A stretch of DNA of 61,253 nt from Chloroflexota bacterium (GTDB taxonomy: Bacteria; Chloroflexota; UBA6077; JACCZL01): assembly GCA_020850535.1 (NCBI GenBank), contig JADZEM010000090.1, forward strand, positions 1-61,253. Reading direction: 5' to 3'. The notes under the pieces are model-generated. The model saw only the letters and a program-made list of their open reading frames with translations, did no database searches and was not told the DNA's origin. Shown here one piece after another: positions 9,301 to 18,339 of the stretch (within the stretch, counting starts at the first letter, position 1; the number at the start of each line of letters is the position of its first letter). A program made the position numbers and the translations under genes.

Positions 9301-10266
9301 GTGAGTACCAGCTCAGCCACCCTCGCCGCGCCACCAGCGCGGCGAGGGTCTTCTCCGCTCGCACGACGCAAGGCGATTCAGGGCTACCTGTACATTTCGC
9401 CGTTTCTGCTCGGCTTCTTGATTTTCACGGCGTATCCGCTGATCACGTCGTTCTACCTCAGCTTCACCAGCTACAACATCCTCAGCGCACCCTCGTTCAT
9501 CGGGCTCGAGAACTACTCCCGTGCGTTCACGCAGGATGCTCAGTTCTGGGCCTCGCTCGGCCGCACCGGCCGCTACGCGTTGATGGTGGTGCCGCTGGGC
9601 ATCATCTGCTCGCTGCTGGCGGCGATGCTGCTCAACCAGGGCTTCACCGGCACGGCGATCTTCCGGACGATCTTCTTCTTGCCCTCGATCACACCGGTCA
9701 TCGCCTCGGTCCTGATCTGGCTCTGGCTGCTCCAGCCGTCCATCGGCGTGGTGAACTATCTGCTCAGCCTGATCGGTGTTCCTGGCCCGCCGTGGGTTCA
9801 GAGCACCACCTGGGCGGTCCCATCGCTGGTGATCCTGTCCCTCTGGAACACGGCTGGCGGCAGCCGCATGATCGTCTTCCTGGCCGGGCTCCAGGGCGTC
9901 CCCCAGGAGCTGTACGAGGCGTCCCACATCGACGGGGCGAACGCCTGGCAGCGCTTCTGGAACGTGACCGTTCCGATGATCTCGCCGACGATCTTCTTCA
10001 ACCTCGTGATCTCGGTGATCGGCGCGCTGTCGGTCTTCTCGGTGGCCTACATCGGCACCCAGGGCGGCCCCGCCTACGCCACGTACTTCTACGTCTACCA
10101 CCTCTACATCAGCGCGTTCCAGTTCAACCTGATGGGCTACGCCTCGGCGTTGGCCTGGATCTTCCTGGTGATCGTCCTGGCGCTCACCGTGGTGCAGTTC
10201 ACGATGCAGAAGCGTTGGGTCTTCTACGCGGGCGACGACCGATCTGAGGAAAAAGACCATGGCTGA
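9301..10266 (+). CDS. Sugar ABC transporter permease (MalF/UgpA type)
   Basis: The 321-residue inner-membrane protein has six predicted membrane spans, beginning with YLYISPFLLGFLIFTAYPLI. The EAA loop that docks the ATPase reads EASHIDGANAWQRFWNVTVP, the usual form for the CUT1 sugar importer family. It starts with GTG 9301, 45 bp after the binding protein. Its last codons overlap the next permease by 8 bp, so the three genes form one operon. No ATPase is encoded here; CUT1 systems often share an MsmX-type ATPase encoded elsewhere. Confidence 0.93.
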   Translation: MSTSSATLAAPPARRGSSPLARRKAIQGYLYISPFLLGFLIFTAYPLITSFYLSFTSYNILSAPSFIGLENYSRAFTQDAQFWASLGRTGRYALMVVPLGIICSLLAAMLLNQGFTGTAIFRTIFFLPSITPVIASVLIWLWLLQPSIGVVNYLLSLIGVPGPPWVQSTTWAVPSLVILSLWNTAGGSRMIVFLAGLQGVPQELYEASHIDGANAWQRFWNVTVPMISPTIFFNLVISVIGALSVFSVAYIGTQGGPAYATYFYVYHLYISAFQFNLMGYASALAWIFLVIVLALTVVQFTMQKRWVFYAGDDRSEEKDHG

Positions 10267-11158
10267 TCAGACGGCGTCGCTCCCACGCACGGTAGATGTT
10301 CGCGCCGGCTCAACCTCCGCGGCGCGGACGCGTTCGCGACTCGTGTTCTACGCCGTTGCGATCGTCCTGACGTTGTTCTTCGTTGGCCCGTTCTACTGGA
10401 CAGTCGCGTCGTCGTTGAAGACGCCAGCCGAGATCGCGACGTTTCCGCCAGTGTTCGTGCCCGCGCAGTTGCGCTTCGACAACTACGCACGCGCCTGGAC
10501 CAAGGTCCCGTTCCTGGACTTCTACACCAACTCGCTGATCGTGACCGTCCTGGCAGTGTCCGGGCAGGTGCTCTCAGCGTGCATGGTGGCGTACGGGTTC
10601 GCGCGATTCCAGTTCCCGTTCAGAAACACCCTGTTCATGCTGGTCATCGCCACCCTGATCGTCCCCTGGGAGGTGACGATCATCCCGAGCTTCCTGCTCT
10701 ACAAGTGGCTCGGGTGGCTCGACACGCTCAAGCCATTGATCGTGCCAAGCTGGTTTGGCGGCTCGCCGCTGTACATCTTCCTCTTGCGGCAGTTCTTCAT
10801 GAGCATCCCGCGCGATCTCGATGAGGCTGCTGAGATGGATGGCGCCAACTCGTTCCGCATCCTGTGGCAGATCCTGGTGCCGTTGTGCGCCCCCGCGCTC
10901 ACGACCGTCGCGATCTTCTCGTTCCTCCAGCACTGGAACGAGTTCATCCAGCCGCTGATCTTCTTGAACAGCGAGACGAACTTCACGGTGTCGCTCGGCC
11001 TGCGGCTGTTCCAGACCGCGCCCGCCGATCCCGGCGAACCGAAGGAACACTTGCTGATGGCGGCGGCAGTCATCGCGTCGGCCCCATGCATCGCGCTGTT
11101 CTTCGCGGCGCAGCGCTTCTTCGTGCGCGGCATCGTGATGTCGGGCATCAAGGGCTGA
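10259..11158 (+). CDS. Sugar ABC transporter permease (MalG/UgpE type)
   Basis: The 299-residue second permease subunit has an N-terminal span (VFYAVAIVLTLFFVGPFYW), five further spans and the EAA loop DEAAEMDGANSFRILWQILV. It pairs with the upstream permease to form the heterodimeric channel of a CUT1 importer. The ATG overlaps the upstream stop region by 8 bp, a translational-coupling arrangement. The C terminus RFFVRGIVMSGIKG is the normal family ending, so the gene is complete. Confidence 0.94.
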   Translation: MADQTASLPRTVDVRAGSTSAARTRSRLVFYAVAIVLTLFFVGPFYWTVASSLKTPAEIATFPPVFVPAQLRFDNYARAWTKVPFLDFYTNSLIVTVLAVSGQVLSACMVAYGFARFQFPFRNTLFMLVIATLIVPWEVTIIPSFLLYKWLGWLDTLKPLIVPSWFGGSPLYIFLLRQFFMSIPRDLDEAAEMDGANSFRILWQILVPLCAPALTTVAIFSFLQHWNEFIQPLIFLNSETNFTVSLGLRLFQTAPADPGEPKEHLLMAAAVIASAPCIALFFAAQRFFVRGIVMSGIKG

Positions 11159-11236
11159 TCGTCGAGTCGTCAGGTGTCAGGAGGAAGACCTCGGACCGTT
11201 GGCGACTGACGACGGCTTGATCTCGTAGGTTCGGGC

Positions 11237-11705
11237 GTGCCAGTCATCTCGACCTTCTTCGGCATCTTGATTCGATTGTACTACCGCGAGCACGGAGCAG
11301 GTCACTTCCACGCCGAGTATCAGAGCCAGCTCGCGACGTTCACGTTCGATGGGAAGATTCTGGCCGGCGCCATCCGCTCGCAAAACGCCCTTCGATTGAT
11401 CGAGGAATGGGCTACACCCCCCAGGGCGATTGCATGTTGGGTGTGTCGTGCCGCCGCGTCGGGGCTTGAAAGCCCCGCCTACGATCCTGCAGTCGCTGCG
11501 CGACGCTCCAGTCGCACCAGTGCCTGCCGTTCCCGACGGCACGAGTGTAGGCGGGGACTTCAGTCCCCGACCGCCCGTTCCATGATCCTTCGGGGACACC
11601 AATGAACATGCAATCGTCCTGCTACACCCCCAAGATGAACTCGAATCGAACTGGTCACGCATGCCTTCTGACGAACCACTTGAGCGGATCGCTCCGCTTG
11701 AATGA
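11237..11705 (+). pseudogene. DUF4160 gene interrupted by a 200-bp MITE
   Basis: From GTG 11237 the frame encodes the DUF4160 N terminus (MPVISTFFGILIRLYYREHG, then HFHAEY) up to RLIEEWA. It then runs into foreign sequence and stops at 11605. After the insertion, the second half of the family continues at 11622-11705 (HPQDELESNW to ERIAPLE, TGA). Removing the element plus one target copy leaves the halves one base out of frame. The junction therefore also lost bases, perhaps by slippage between CTACA repeats. The original stop lies 9 bp before the DUF2442 gene. DUF4160 function is not established. Confidence 0.85.
11422..11621. mobile_element. MITE, 200 bp, 17-bp inverted repeats and 10-bp target duplication
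   Basis: The ends are CAGGGCGATTGCATGTT (11422-11438) and, read inward on the other strand, CAGGACGATTGCATGTT (11605-11621), with one mismatch. The element is flanked by identical 10-bp copies of CTACACCCCC (11412-11421 and 11622-11631), a target-site duplication. Inside is a large imperfect palindrome: GGGGCTTGAAAGCCCCGCCTAC near 11460 against GTAGGCGGGGACTTCAGTCCCC near 11550. It encodes no transposase, so it is non-autonomous. A shorter relative lies at 35456-35563. Confidence 0.88.
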
Positions 11706-11714
11706 GGAGACGCG

Positions 11715-11966
11715 ATGAGCAGTCTACCGATGGTGACCAATGCCGAGCACAAGGGCGGGTATGCCATCCATCTGACCTTCAATGATGACGTGCAGGCAAC
11801 TGTCGATTCTGAGCCGTGGCTCGATGGTCCGATGTTTGAGCCGCTCAAGGATCTTGCATACTTCCGACGCTTCTTCGTGGAAGGCGGCACGGTTACCTGG
11901 CCGAACGGCGCAGACATCGCGCCGGAGACGCTGTACAAGAGCGCAGTTGCTATGCGAGCAGCGTAG
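11715..11966 (+). CDS. DUF2442 family protein
   Basis: The 83-residue small protein (AIHLTFNDDVQATVD, then GPMFEPLKDLAYFRRFFVE and TVTWPNGADIAPETLY) is a typical complete DUF2442 member. DUF2442 and DUF4160 genes are commonly adjacent, as here, and the pair is sometimes suspected of toxin-antitoxin-like behaviour, but no function is proven. The ATG at 11715 follows GGAG and lies 9 bp after the original DUF4160 stop. Because the partner is disrupted, this gene is now a widowed half. Confidence 0.85.
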   Translation: MSSLPMVTNAEHKGGYAIHLTFNDDVQATVDSEPWLDGPMFEPLKDLAYFRRFFVEGGTVTWPNGADIAPETLYKSAVAMRAA

Positions 11967-12041
11967 CACGCAGGTATGGTGGAGGCAGCATGGACGAGCG
12001 AGATGTCTGCCGCCTGACACACTTCGAACCGAGGGCTGTTC

Positions 12042-13184
12042 GTGAAGATCACCAGTGTCGAGACGTTCATCGCCGGGCTTGACCGGCGCAATTACCTGTT
12101 CGTGCGCGTCCAGACGGACGAGGGCATCCACGGCATCGGCGAGGCGTACTCGTGCGGCCCCGACGATGCCACCGCCGCTGTCGTCGCCGACTTCGAGACC
12201 TGGCTCATCGGGAAAGACCCGCGCGACATCGAGGCGCTGTGGCACCTGATGTACGCTGGCTCGCGGTTCCCCGGCGGCTCGATCCTCAACTCGGCGCTCA
12301 GCGGCATCGAGCACGCGCTCTGGGACATCCTGGGCAAGTCGCTCAACGTGCCGGTCTGGCGGCTGCTCGGCGGGCAGTTCCGCGGCCGCATCCGGGTCTA
12401 CCAGTCGCCGCACGGCGCGACACCCGAAGCGCTGGCTGCCGACGCCGTCCGCCTCATCGAGCGGTACGGCTACTCGGCGCTGAAGATCGGGCCGCAGCCG
12501 CCGAACTGGACCAGCATGCCGTACAGCACGGTGGTCCGCGAGTCGGCGAAGCGGCTGGAAGCGGTCCGCAAGGCCGTTGGCGAGGACGTCGAGATCGGCG
12601 TGGACGCTCACGCCCGCATCTTCGAGCCGGTCCGCGCCCTGGAGATGGCCGAAGCGTTGAAACCGTACCGCCCGTTCTTCTTCGAGGAGGCGTTGCGGCC
12701 GGAGAACATCGACGCCATGGCCGACGTGAAGGCGCGCAGCCCGATCCCGATCGCCACCGGCGAGATGCTCTACACCAAGTTCCAGTTCCGCGAGCTGCTG
12801 CGGAAGCGTGGCGCGGACATCATCCAGCCGGATGTGTGCGTGGCTGGCGGCCTGCTGGAGCTGAAGAAGATCGCGGCGCTGGCCGAGGCCGAGTACGTCA
12901 CCGTCGCGCCGCACAACCCGATGGGGCCGGTCGCCACGGCGGTGAACGTCCACTTCGCCGTCTCCACGCCGAACTTCCTGATTCTGGAGTACAGCCCGGA
13001 CGACGTGGGCAAGCGGCGCGAGCTGCTGGTGGAGCCGCTCAAGGTGACGGATGGCTACATCGACGTGCCAACCGCCCCGGGCTTCGGCGTCGAGCTGAAT
13101 CTCGACGCCTTCGAGAAGTACCCGTCGGCCCGCTGGCACCGTCCGTTCCCCGTCAACACGGACGGCTCGCTCGGGTTTCAGTAG
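12042..13184 (+). CDS. Galactonate dehydratase-like enolase-superfamily enzyme
   Basis: The 380-residue product shows the D-galactonate dehydratase (DgoD) residue pattern: Lys148, Asp188 with His190 (GVDAH), Glu215 (FFEEAL), Glu241 (TGEML) and His291 (APHNPMGP). The spacings between these residues nearly reproduce those of DgoD (D183, H185, E209, E235, H285). It would dehydrate an aldonic acid to a 2-keto-3-deoxy acid using Mg2+. The substrate is inferred, and other acid sugars remain possible. Translation starts at GTG 12042. A D-2-hydroxyacid dehydrogenase follows 167 bp downstream on the same strand. Confidence 0.92.
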   Translation: MKITSVETFIAGLDRRNYLFVRVQTDEGIHGIGEAYSCGPDDATAAVVADFETWLIGKDPRDIEALWHLMYAGSRFPGGSILNSALSGIEHALWDILGKSLNVPVWRLLGGQFRGRIRVYQSPHGATPEALAADAVRLIERYGYSALKIGPQPPNWTSMPYSTVVRESAKRLEAVRKAVGEDVEIGVDAHARIFEPVRALEMAEALKPYRPFFFEEALRPENIDAMADVKARSPIPIATGEMLYTKFQFRELLRKRGADIIQPDVCVAGGLLELKKIAALAEAEYVTVAPHNPMGPVATAVNVHFAVSTPNFLILEYSPDDVGKRRELLVEPLKVTDGYIDVPTAPGFGVELNLDAFEKYPSARWHRPFPVNTDGSLGFQ

Positions 13185-13351
13185 GCGCAAGCGGCCAGGG
13201 GATGAGCGGGGCTTGTCCCCCGGTGGCTGATCTCACTGCCCGGCCCGGGCTATGATCGCTCGGACCCGAGACATGCCGCGCCCTGCGCTGCTGCACACGA
13301 GCGGCCACACAGGGCGGTCCGGCACGACGGAGTGAGGGGGACAGGACACTC

Positions 13352-14311
13352 GTGACCAAGATTCTCATCGCGTCCCAGCAAGAAGACAGCCAGCGCATCG
13401 CCGAGATCCAGGCGCGCCACCCGGAAGTCGAGTTGGTGGCCGTCCACGACCGCGATCACCTGCTCGACCAGATCGGCGACGCCGACGGCATGCTGGGGCA
13501 CGTCACGGCGATGGAGTTCGCCGCCGCCGAGCAGATCCGCTGGATTCAGGCTGGCAGCGCTGGCGTCGAGTGGCTCTGGAACGTGCCGACGCTCCAGGGG
13601 CGCGACGACGTGGTCGTCACCAACATGCGAAGCGCTCACGCCGCCACCATCGCCGAGCACCTCTACGCGATGCTCCTCTCGTTCACACGCGCCCTGCCCG
13701 CCTTCGCGAAGCTGCAAGAGCAGTCCCATTGGGGGCGCGGCTGGATGCCCGGCATGACCGCCATCAAGGGCCTGACGATGGGCATCGTCGGCTTTGGCAA
13801 CATCGGGCGGGCCATCGCGCGGCGGGCCGAGGGCTTCGAGATGAACGTGCTGGCCGTGGACGCCTTCCCCGGCGAGCCGGGCAACGGCGTGGCCGAGGTC
13901 TGGCCGCTCTCACGCCTGGACGAGATGTGCTCGCAGATCGACGTGCTGGCGATCTCCGCGCCGATCACCCCGCAGACCCGGGGCCTGATCGGGCCGAAGC
14001 AGATTGCGCTCTTGCGGCCGGGCGCCTACGTGATGGTGATGTCGCGCGGGAACATCGTGGACGAGCCGGCCCTGATCGAGGCGTTGAAGTCGGGCCACGT
14101 GGCCGCCGCCGGCCTCGACGTGACCCACGAGGAGCCGCTTTCGTCTGATGACCCGCTCTGGAAGGCGCCGAACTGCATCATCACGCCGCACATCTCGGCC
14201 CTCTCCCGCCTGACAATGGATCTGGTCTGGTCGATCTTCGAGGAGAACCTGGGCCGCTTCAAGCGCGGCGAGCCGCTGATGAACGTGGTAGACAAGAGGC
14301 TGGGCTACTGA
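13352..14311 (+). CDS. D-2-hydroxyacid dehydrogenase
   Basis: The 319-residue NAD(P)-dependent enzyme has a Rossmann motif GFGNIG (147-152) and the catalytic triad Arg232 (SRGNIVDE), Glu261 (THEEPL) and His280 (ITPHIS). It would reduce 2-keto acids or oxidise D-2-hydroxy acids in the cytosol, plausibly linked to the adjacent sugar-acid dehydratase. GTG 13352 follows GAGGGGGACAGG. A paralog with the same architecture is encoded at 34427-35377. The N-terminal substrate domain is short, as in the PdxB/GhrA-like subgroup, so the substrate is unassigned. Confidence 0.93.
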   Translation: MTKILIASQQEDSQRIAEIQARHPEVELVAVHDRDHLLDQIGDADGMLGHVTAMEFAAAEQIRWIQAGSAGVEWLWNVPTLQGRDDVVVTNMRSAHAATIAEHLYAMLLSFTRALPAFAKLQEQSHWGRGWMPGMTAIKGLTMGIVGFGNIGRAIARRAEGFEMNVLAVDAFPGEPGNGVAEVWPLSRLDEMCSQIDVLAISAPITPQTRGLIGPKQIALLRPGAYVMVMSRGNIVDEPALIEALKSGHVAAAGLDVTHEEPLSSDDPLWKAPNCIITPHISALSRLTMDLVWSIFEENLGRFKRGEPLMNVVDKRLGY

Positions 14312-14344
14312 CCAGACTCGGCAGCACCTGTACCACGAGCGTGA

Positions 14345-14379
14345 GCGAGCGGACCTCGACCCTCGCAAAGTCCGCTCGC
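14345..14379 (+). terminator. Hairpin downstream of the hydroxyacid dehydrogenase
   Basis: GCGAGCGGAC (14345-14354) pairs perfectly with GTCCGCTCGC (14370-14379) around a 15-base loop, 34 bp after the stop codon. There is no clear T run, so it is a weak or factor-assisted terminator candidate. The rest of 14312-14610 holds nothing further recognised. Confidence 0.4.
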
Positions 14380-14610
14380 ACACGTCTGAGGAATAGATGC
14401 TGCCATGCTCTGCCGCAGTACACGCGGCGCGCGGCACACGGGTGCGAGTCCGCGCCTGCCGCCACACGGCGGGCGCCGGATCCTGCCGCCGGTGTCAGGT
14501 GGCCGTTACTTTCTGTCAAGCAGCGGTCGCGGCACGGACTGTGCATGCAGCCGGCCCGATTGCGCCGCCGCCAGCGTCGTGCGGCTGCGTGCTGAGGGGT
14601 GATGACTGAC

Positions 14611-16818
14611 ATGACGGTTCGGATGTTCCCGGGGCAGCCGTATCCACTCGGGGCGACGTGGGACGGCAGCGGCGTCAACTTCGCGATCTTCAGCGAGCAC
14701 GCCGAGCACGTCGAGCTGTGCCTGTTCAACCAGGCCTACGAGGCCCCCGAGACAGCCCGCATCCGGATGCCCGAGCAGACGGACCTCGTCTGGCACGTCT
14801 ACCTGCCAGACGCCCGCCCAGGCCAGGTCTACGGCTACCGCGTGCACGGGCCGTGGGATCCGCGCAACGGCCACCGTTTCAACCCCCACAAGCTGCTGAT
14901 CGACCCGTATGCCAAGGCCATCACCGGCCCGGTGGACTGGTCAGAGGCGATGTTCTCCTACCCACTCGACGGCCGGCCGGACGCCGACCTCGAGCGCGAC
15001 GACGCCGACAGCGCGTTTGGCATGCCGAAGGGCGTCGTCATCGAGCCGGCCTTCTCCTGGGGCGACGACCGGCCGCCGAAGACCCCCTGGCACGAAACGG
15101 TCATCTACGAAGCCCACGTGCGCGGCCTGACCAGGCTCCACCCCGATCTGCCAGAGGACACGAAGGGCACCTACGCCGCCCTGGCCGATCACCGGGTGAT
15201 CCGCTACCTTCAGCAGCTTGGCGTGACCGCCGTCGAGCTGATGCCGGTCCATCACTTTGTCCACGACAAGCACCTGCTCGACCGTGGGCTGCGGAACTAC
15301 TGGGGCTACAACTCGATTGCCTACTTTGCGCCGGACACCCGGTACGGCCGGGCACGCACAGCCGGCGCGCAGGTCAACGAGTTCAAGACGATGGTCAAGA
15401 CCCTCCACAACGCCGGCATCGAGGTCATCCTCGACGTGGTCTACAACCACACGGCGGAGGGCAGCCATCTCGGTCCGACGCTCTCCTTTCGGGGCATCGA
15501 CAACGCTGCCTACTACCGCCTGGTGCATGGCGACCAGCGGTACTACATGGACTACACCGGCACCGGCAACACGCTGAACATGCAGCACCCGCGCACCATT
15601 CAGCTCATTATGGACAGCCTGCGCTACTGGGTGCTGGAGATGCACGTCGACGGCTTCCGCTTTGACCTCGCCTCGACGCTCGCCCGCGAGCTTCACGAGG
15701 TCGACCGCCTCTCGGCCTTCTTCGACATCATCCACCAGGATCCGGTGCTCTCACAGGTCAAGCTGATTGCCGAGCCGTGGGACGTGGGTGAGGGCGGCTA
15801 TCAGGTCGGCAACTTCCCCGTGCTGTGGACCGAGTGGAACGGCAAATATCGCGACTCCGTCCGGCGTTTCTGGCGCGGCGACCCCGGCATGATCGCGGAG
15901 CTTGGCTACCGGCTGACCGGGAGCAGCGACCTTTACGAGCGAACGGGCCGCCGACCGTACGCCAGCATCAACTTCGTGACGGCCCACGACGGCTTCACCA
16001 TGCGCGATCTCGTGTCCTACAACGAGAAGCACAACCACGCCAACGGCGAGGACAACCGCGATGGCGAGAGCCACAACCTCTCGTGGAACTGCGGCGCAGA
16101 GGGCGAGACAGATGACCCGAACATCCGCGAGCTGCGCGCCCGCCAGATGCGAAACTTCATGACGACGCTGCTCGTGTCCTCGGGCGTCCCGATGATCCTG
16201 CACGGCGATGAGATCGCGCGCTCGCAAGGGGGCAACAACAACGTCTACTGCCAGGACAACGAGACATCCTGGCAGCCCTGGACGCTGACCGACGAGCAGC
16301 AGCAGATGCTCGACTGGACCAGACGTGTCATCCGCCTGCGCCGCGAGCACGCTGTGCTGCGCCGACGCAACTTCTTCCGTGGCCGCCCGATCCGTGGGGG
16401 AGATCTCAAAGATGTCCTCTGGCTCGGGACGAATGGCAAGGAGATGTCCGAGGCGCAGTGGCTGGACGGATCGACCCGTTGCGTCGGGATGTACCTCTCT
16501 GGCTACGCCTCCGATGTGACCGACGACGAGGGGCAGCAGATCGTCGGCGATTCGCTGCTGCTGATCTTCAACAACAGCGACCGCAGCGCGCCGTTTACGC
16601 TCCCGAACATCAACCACGGCAACGCGTGGCAACTGGTCCTCGACACGAACGCGCCGGACCGGCCCATCCGGAGATCGCGCCGCCTCGATCCGCGCCAGTA
16701 TCGAGTTGCGCCGCGCTCCGTGGCGATCTTCAAGCACCCGCTGCCGCAGCAGGCGCCGGGCGAGGGCGCGTCGGACGCGGAGAGCCAGCAGGGCGGCCCA
16801 CGAGCAGGGACGACGTAG
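14611..16818 (+). CDS. glgX: Glycogen debranching enzyme GlgX
   Basis: This GH13 enzyme of about 735 residues hydrolyses alpha-1,6 branches of phosphorylase-limited glycogen. The N terminus GQPYPLGATWDGSGVNFAIFS is the CBM48/isoamylase start. The barrel shows the first GH13 region VVYNHTAEGS, nucleophile region DGFRFDLAS (about residue 351), acid/base region LIAEPWDVGEGGY (about 385) and FVTAHDGFTMRDL (about 457). ATG 14611 is preferred because GAGGGG lies 11 bases upstream; ATG 14602 or GTG 14599 would leave almost no spacer. The tail after residue 710 is a low-complexity Gly/Ala/Gln extension. It stands alone with no other glg genes nearby. Confidence 0.96.
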   Translation: MTVRMFPGQPYPLGATWDGSGVNFAIFSEHAEHVELCLFNQAYEAPETARIRMPEQTDLVWHVYLPDARPGQVYGYRVHGPWDPRNGHRFNPHKLLIDPYAKAITGPVDWSEAMFSYPLDGRPDADLERDDADSAFGMPKGVVIEPAFSWGDDRPPKTPWHETVIYEAHVRGLTRLHPDLPEDTKGTYAALADHRVIRYLQQLGVTAVELMPVHHFVHDKHLLDRGLRNYWGYNSIAYFAPDTRYGRARTAGAQVNEFKTMVKTLHNAGIEVILDVVYNHTAEGSHLGPTLSFRGIDNAAYYRLVHGDQRYYMDYTGTGNTLNMQHPRTIQLIMDSLRYWVLEMHVDGFRFDLASTLARELHEVDRLSAFFDIIHQDPVLSQVKLIAEPWDVGEGGYQVGNFPVLWTEWNGKYRDSVRRFWRGDPGMIAELGYRLTGSSDLYERTGRRPYASINFVTAHDGFTMRDLVSYNEKHNHANGEDNRDGESHNLSWNCGAEGETDDPNIRELRARQMRNFMTTLLVSSGVPMILHGDEIARSQGGNNNVYCQDNETSWQPWTLTDEQQQMLDWTRRVIRLRREHAVLRRRNFFRGRPIRGGDLKDVLWLGTNGKEMSEAQWLDGSTRCVGMYLSGYASDVTDDEGQQIVGDSLLLIFNNSDRSAPFTLPNINHGNAWQLVLDTNAPDRPIRRSRRLDPRQYRVAPRSVAIFKHPLPQQAPGEGASDAESQQGGPRAGTT

Positions 16819-16902
16819 CCGTGGGGATTGTCCCCTGCCCGTGCTCCGTGAGATCGGCAGGCGGACGGGCCGCACATGGCGGACCGTTGCCGCCAGGAAG
16901 CC

Positions 16903-17754
16903 TCAAGGCTCCAGCCCGAGCAGCCGCTTCGCGTTCCCGAGCAGGATCTTCTCGCGGACCTCGTCGCGCAGGCGGACCGACTCGAAGTCGGCCAGCCAGC
17001 GGTCAGGCAGGATGAACGGATAGTCTGACCCGAAGAGCACCTGATCTTGCAGCAGGCTGGTGGCCATCCTGAGGAAGCTCTCGGGCATGTAGCGTGGCAG
17101 GTAGCCTGAGAGATCCAGGTAGACGTTCGCCTTGTGCCGGGCGACGGCCAGCATCTCCTCGTGCCACGGCCAGCTTGGATGGGCCGCCACGATGATGAGC
17201 TTCGGGAAGCGAGCCGCCAGCGCGTCGAGGTGGATCGGCCGGGTGTACTCCAGCACCTCGCCGCGCCCGCCCGGGGTGCCAGCTCCGGCCGCCATCATCC
17301 CGGTGTGGAAGAGGCAGATCGCGCCGAGGTCGCTGGCAGTCTGCCAGAGCTCGTCGAAGCGCGGATCGGCCGGCAGGAAGTGCTGACGGCCCGGGTGGAA
17401 CTTCGCGCCGCGCAGCCCGAGCGTCTTGACGGACCGCTCCAGCTCGTCGATCGCCGCGCGGCCCTTCCACGGGTCGATGCCTGCAAACCCGACGAACAGA
17501 TCGGGGTTCGCGCGACAGATGCCGGCAAGGTCGTCGTTCGGGTACGCCTCGATGCCCGTGGTCGTCTCGGCGTCCGCGCCGAGCAGCACGCCCAGCAACC
17601 CGAGTCCCCGGAAACGCACCGCCATCTCGTCGTCGCTCTCGACGGGGACCGCGCCCCGGAAGAAGCGCTCGTAGTCAGCAGGGTCGCCGGCCCAGGCCCG
17701 CGCGATGCGGGGGTCACACGGGTGAACGTGGAAGTCGATGCCGCGAATCTCCAT
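16903..17754 (-). CDS. Amidohydrolase family protein (ACMSD-like TIM barrel)
   Basis: The 283-residue metal-dependent hydrolase or decarboxylase is of the amidohydrolase_2 type. Metal-site motifs in order are DFHVHP (His9, His11), GAKFHPGRQ, CLFHTGM, IIVAAHPSWPW and FGSDYPF. The family includes ACMSD, 4-oxalomesaconate hydratase-like and 2-pyrone-4,6-dicarboxylate hydrolase-like enzymes; the substrate here is unknown. The ATG at 17754 has no obvious Shine-Dalgarno sequence. A heptamer array begins only 18 bp upstream, in what must be its leader or promoter, so expression could depend on array length. It is convergent with glgX. Confidence 0.9.
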   Translation of the reverse strand: MEIRGIDFHVHPCDPRIARAWAGDPADYERFFRGAVPVESDDEMAVRFRGLGLLGVLLGADAETTTGIEAYPNDDLAGICRANPDLFVGFAGIDPWKGRAAIDELERSVKTLGLRGAKFHPGRQHFLPADPRFDELWQTASDLGAICLFHTGMMAAGAGTPGGRGEVLEYTRPIHLDALAARFPKLIIVAAHPSWPWHEEMLAVARHKANVYLDLSGYLPRYMPESFLRMATSLLQDQVLFGSDYPFILPDRWLADFESVRLRDEVREKILLGNAKRLLGLEP

Positions 17755-17772
17755 GCGGCGAGTATAGCGGGG

Positions 17773-17855
17773 CGTGGATCGTGGATCGTGGATCGTGGAT
17801 CGTGGATCGTGGATCGTGGATCGTGGATCGTGGATCGTGGATCGTGGATCGTGGA
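17773..17855. repeat. Heptamer tandem array (GTGGATC)n, about 12 copies
   Basis: Near-perfect tandem copies of the 7-mer GTGGATC (equivalently GGATCGT) span 83 bp in the 5' region of the amidohydrolase gene. Because 7 is not a multiple of 3, repeat-number changes cannot preserve frame; the array is non-coding here. The same heptamer (as ACGATCC) appears once in the 57.4-kb array. Confidence 0.95.
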
Positions 17856-17991
17856 AGCATGCTGCCTGACATGCGCCGCACGCTCATAGCAAGCACGCAA
17901 CTCCCCATGTCATCCTGACTTGAGATTGGACAAACGGAGGCCGCGGGGGTACGTGCTGCCGAAGCGGACGTAAGAGTGAGAAGCTATGGGC

Positions 17992-18335
17992 ATGCAACCG
18001 ACCACTGCATCCTCACCCCTACGTGCGTTTCGTCAGGGGATGTACGAGGCCCTGGGCCGACGGCGGTCGCGATTCGAGAACTGCGCGCGGCCCTGGTGCG
18101 GCGACCATCAGGGGGGCGACGGCCGGTCGCTGCCTACGACAGCAGCTATGACCGGGTGAGCTTCGTGCGTGCGGGGCTAGCCATCGGTCTGCTGGTGCGC
18201 CTCCGGACCAATCGCTGCTTCATTCGTGAGCCGGGGCCGTACGCCGGGCGTGGCCGACGCCGCAAGCATGGCGACGCCCTCAAGCTGGCGACCCCCGAGA
18301 CGCACGGCACGCCGGACCAGACCACCACGCTCAGC
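17992..18335 (+). pseudogene. Internally deleted transposase remnant (DDE transposase)
   Basis: ATG 17992 opens a frame reading LRAFRQGMYEALGRR, like the N terminus of a DDE transposase family common in high-GC bacteria. A different frame about 150 bp later reads LLVRLRTNRCFIREPGPYAGRGRRRKHG, a middle-to-C-terminal segment of the same kind of protein. The catalytic core between them is missing, and the sequence then runs into an IS3-type remnant. It is a decayed fragment with no function. Confidence 0.6.
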
Positions 18336-18339
18336 CATC

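Noticed and set aside
11237-11605. A complete 122-residue protein from the GTG at 11237
   Set aside because: Its C-terminal half is translated MITE sequence; the true family C terminus lies beyond the element.
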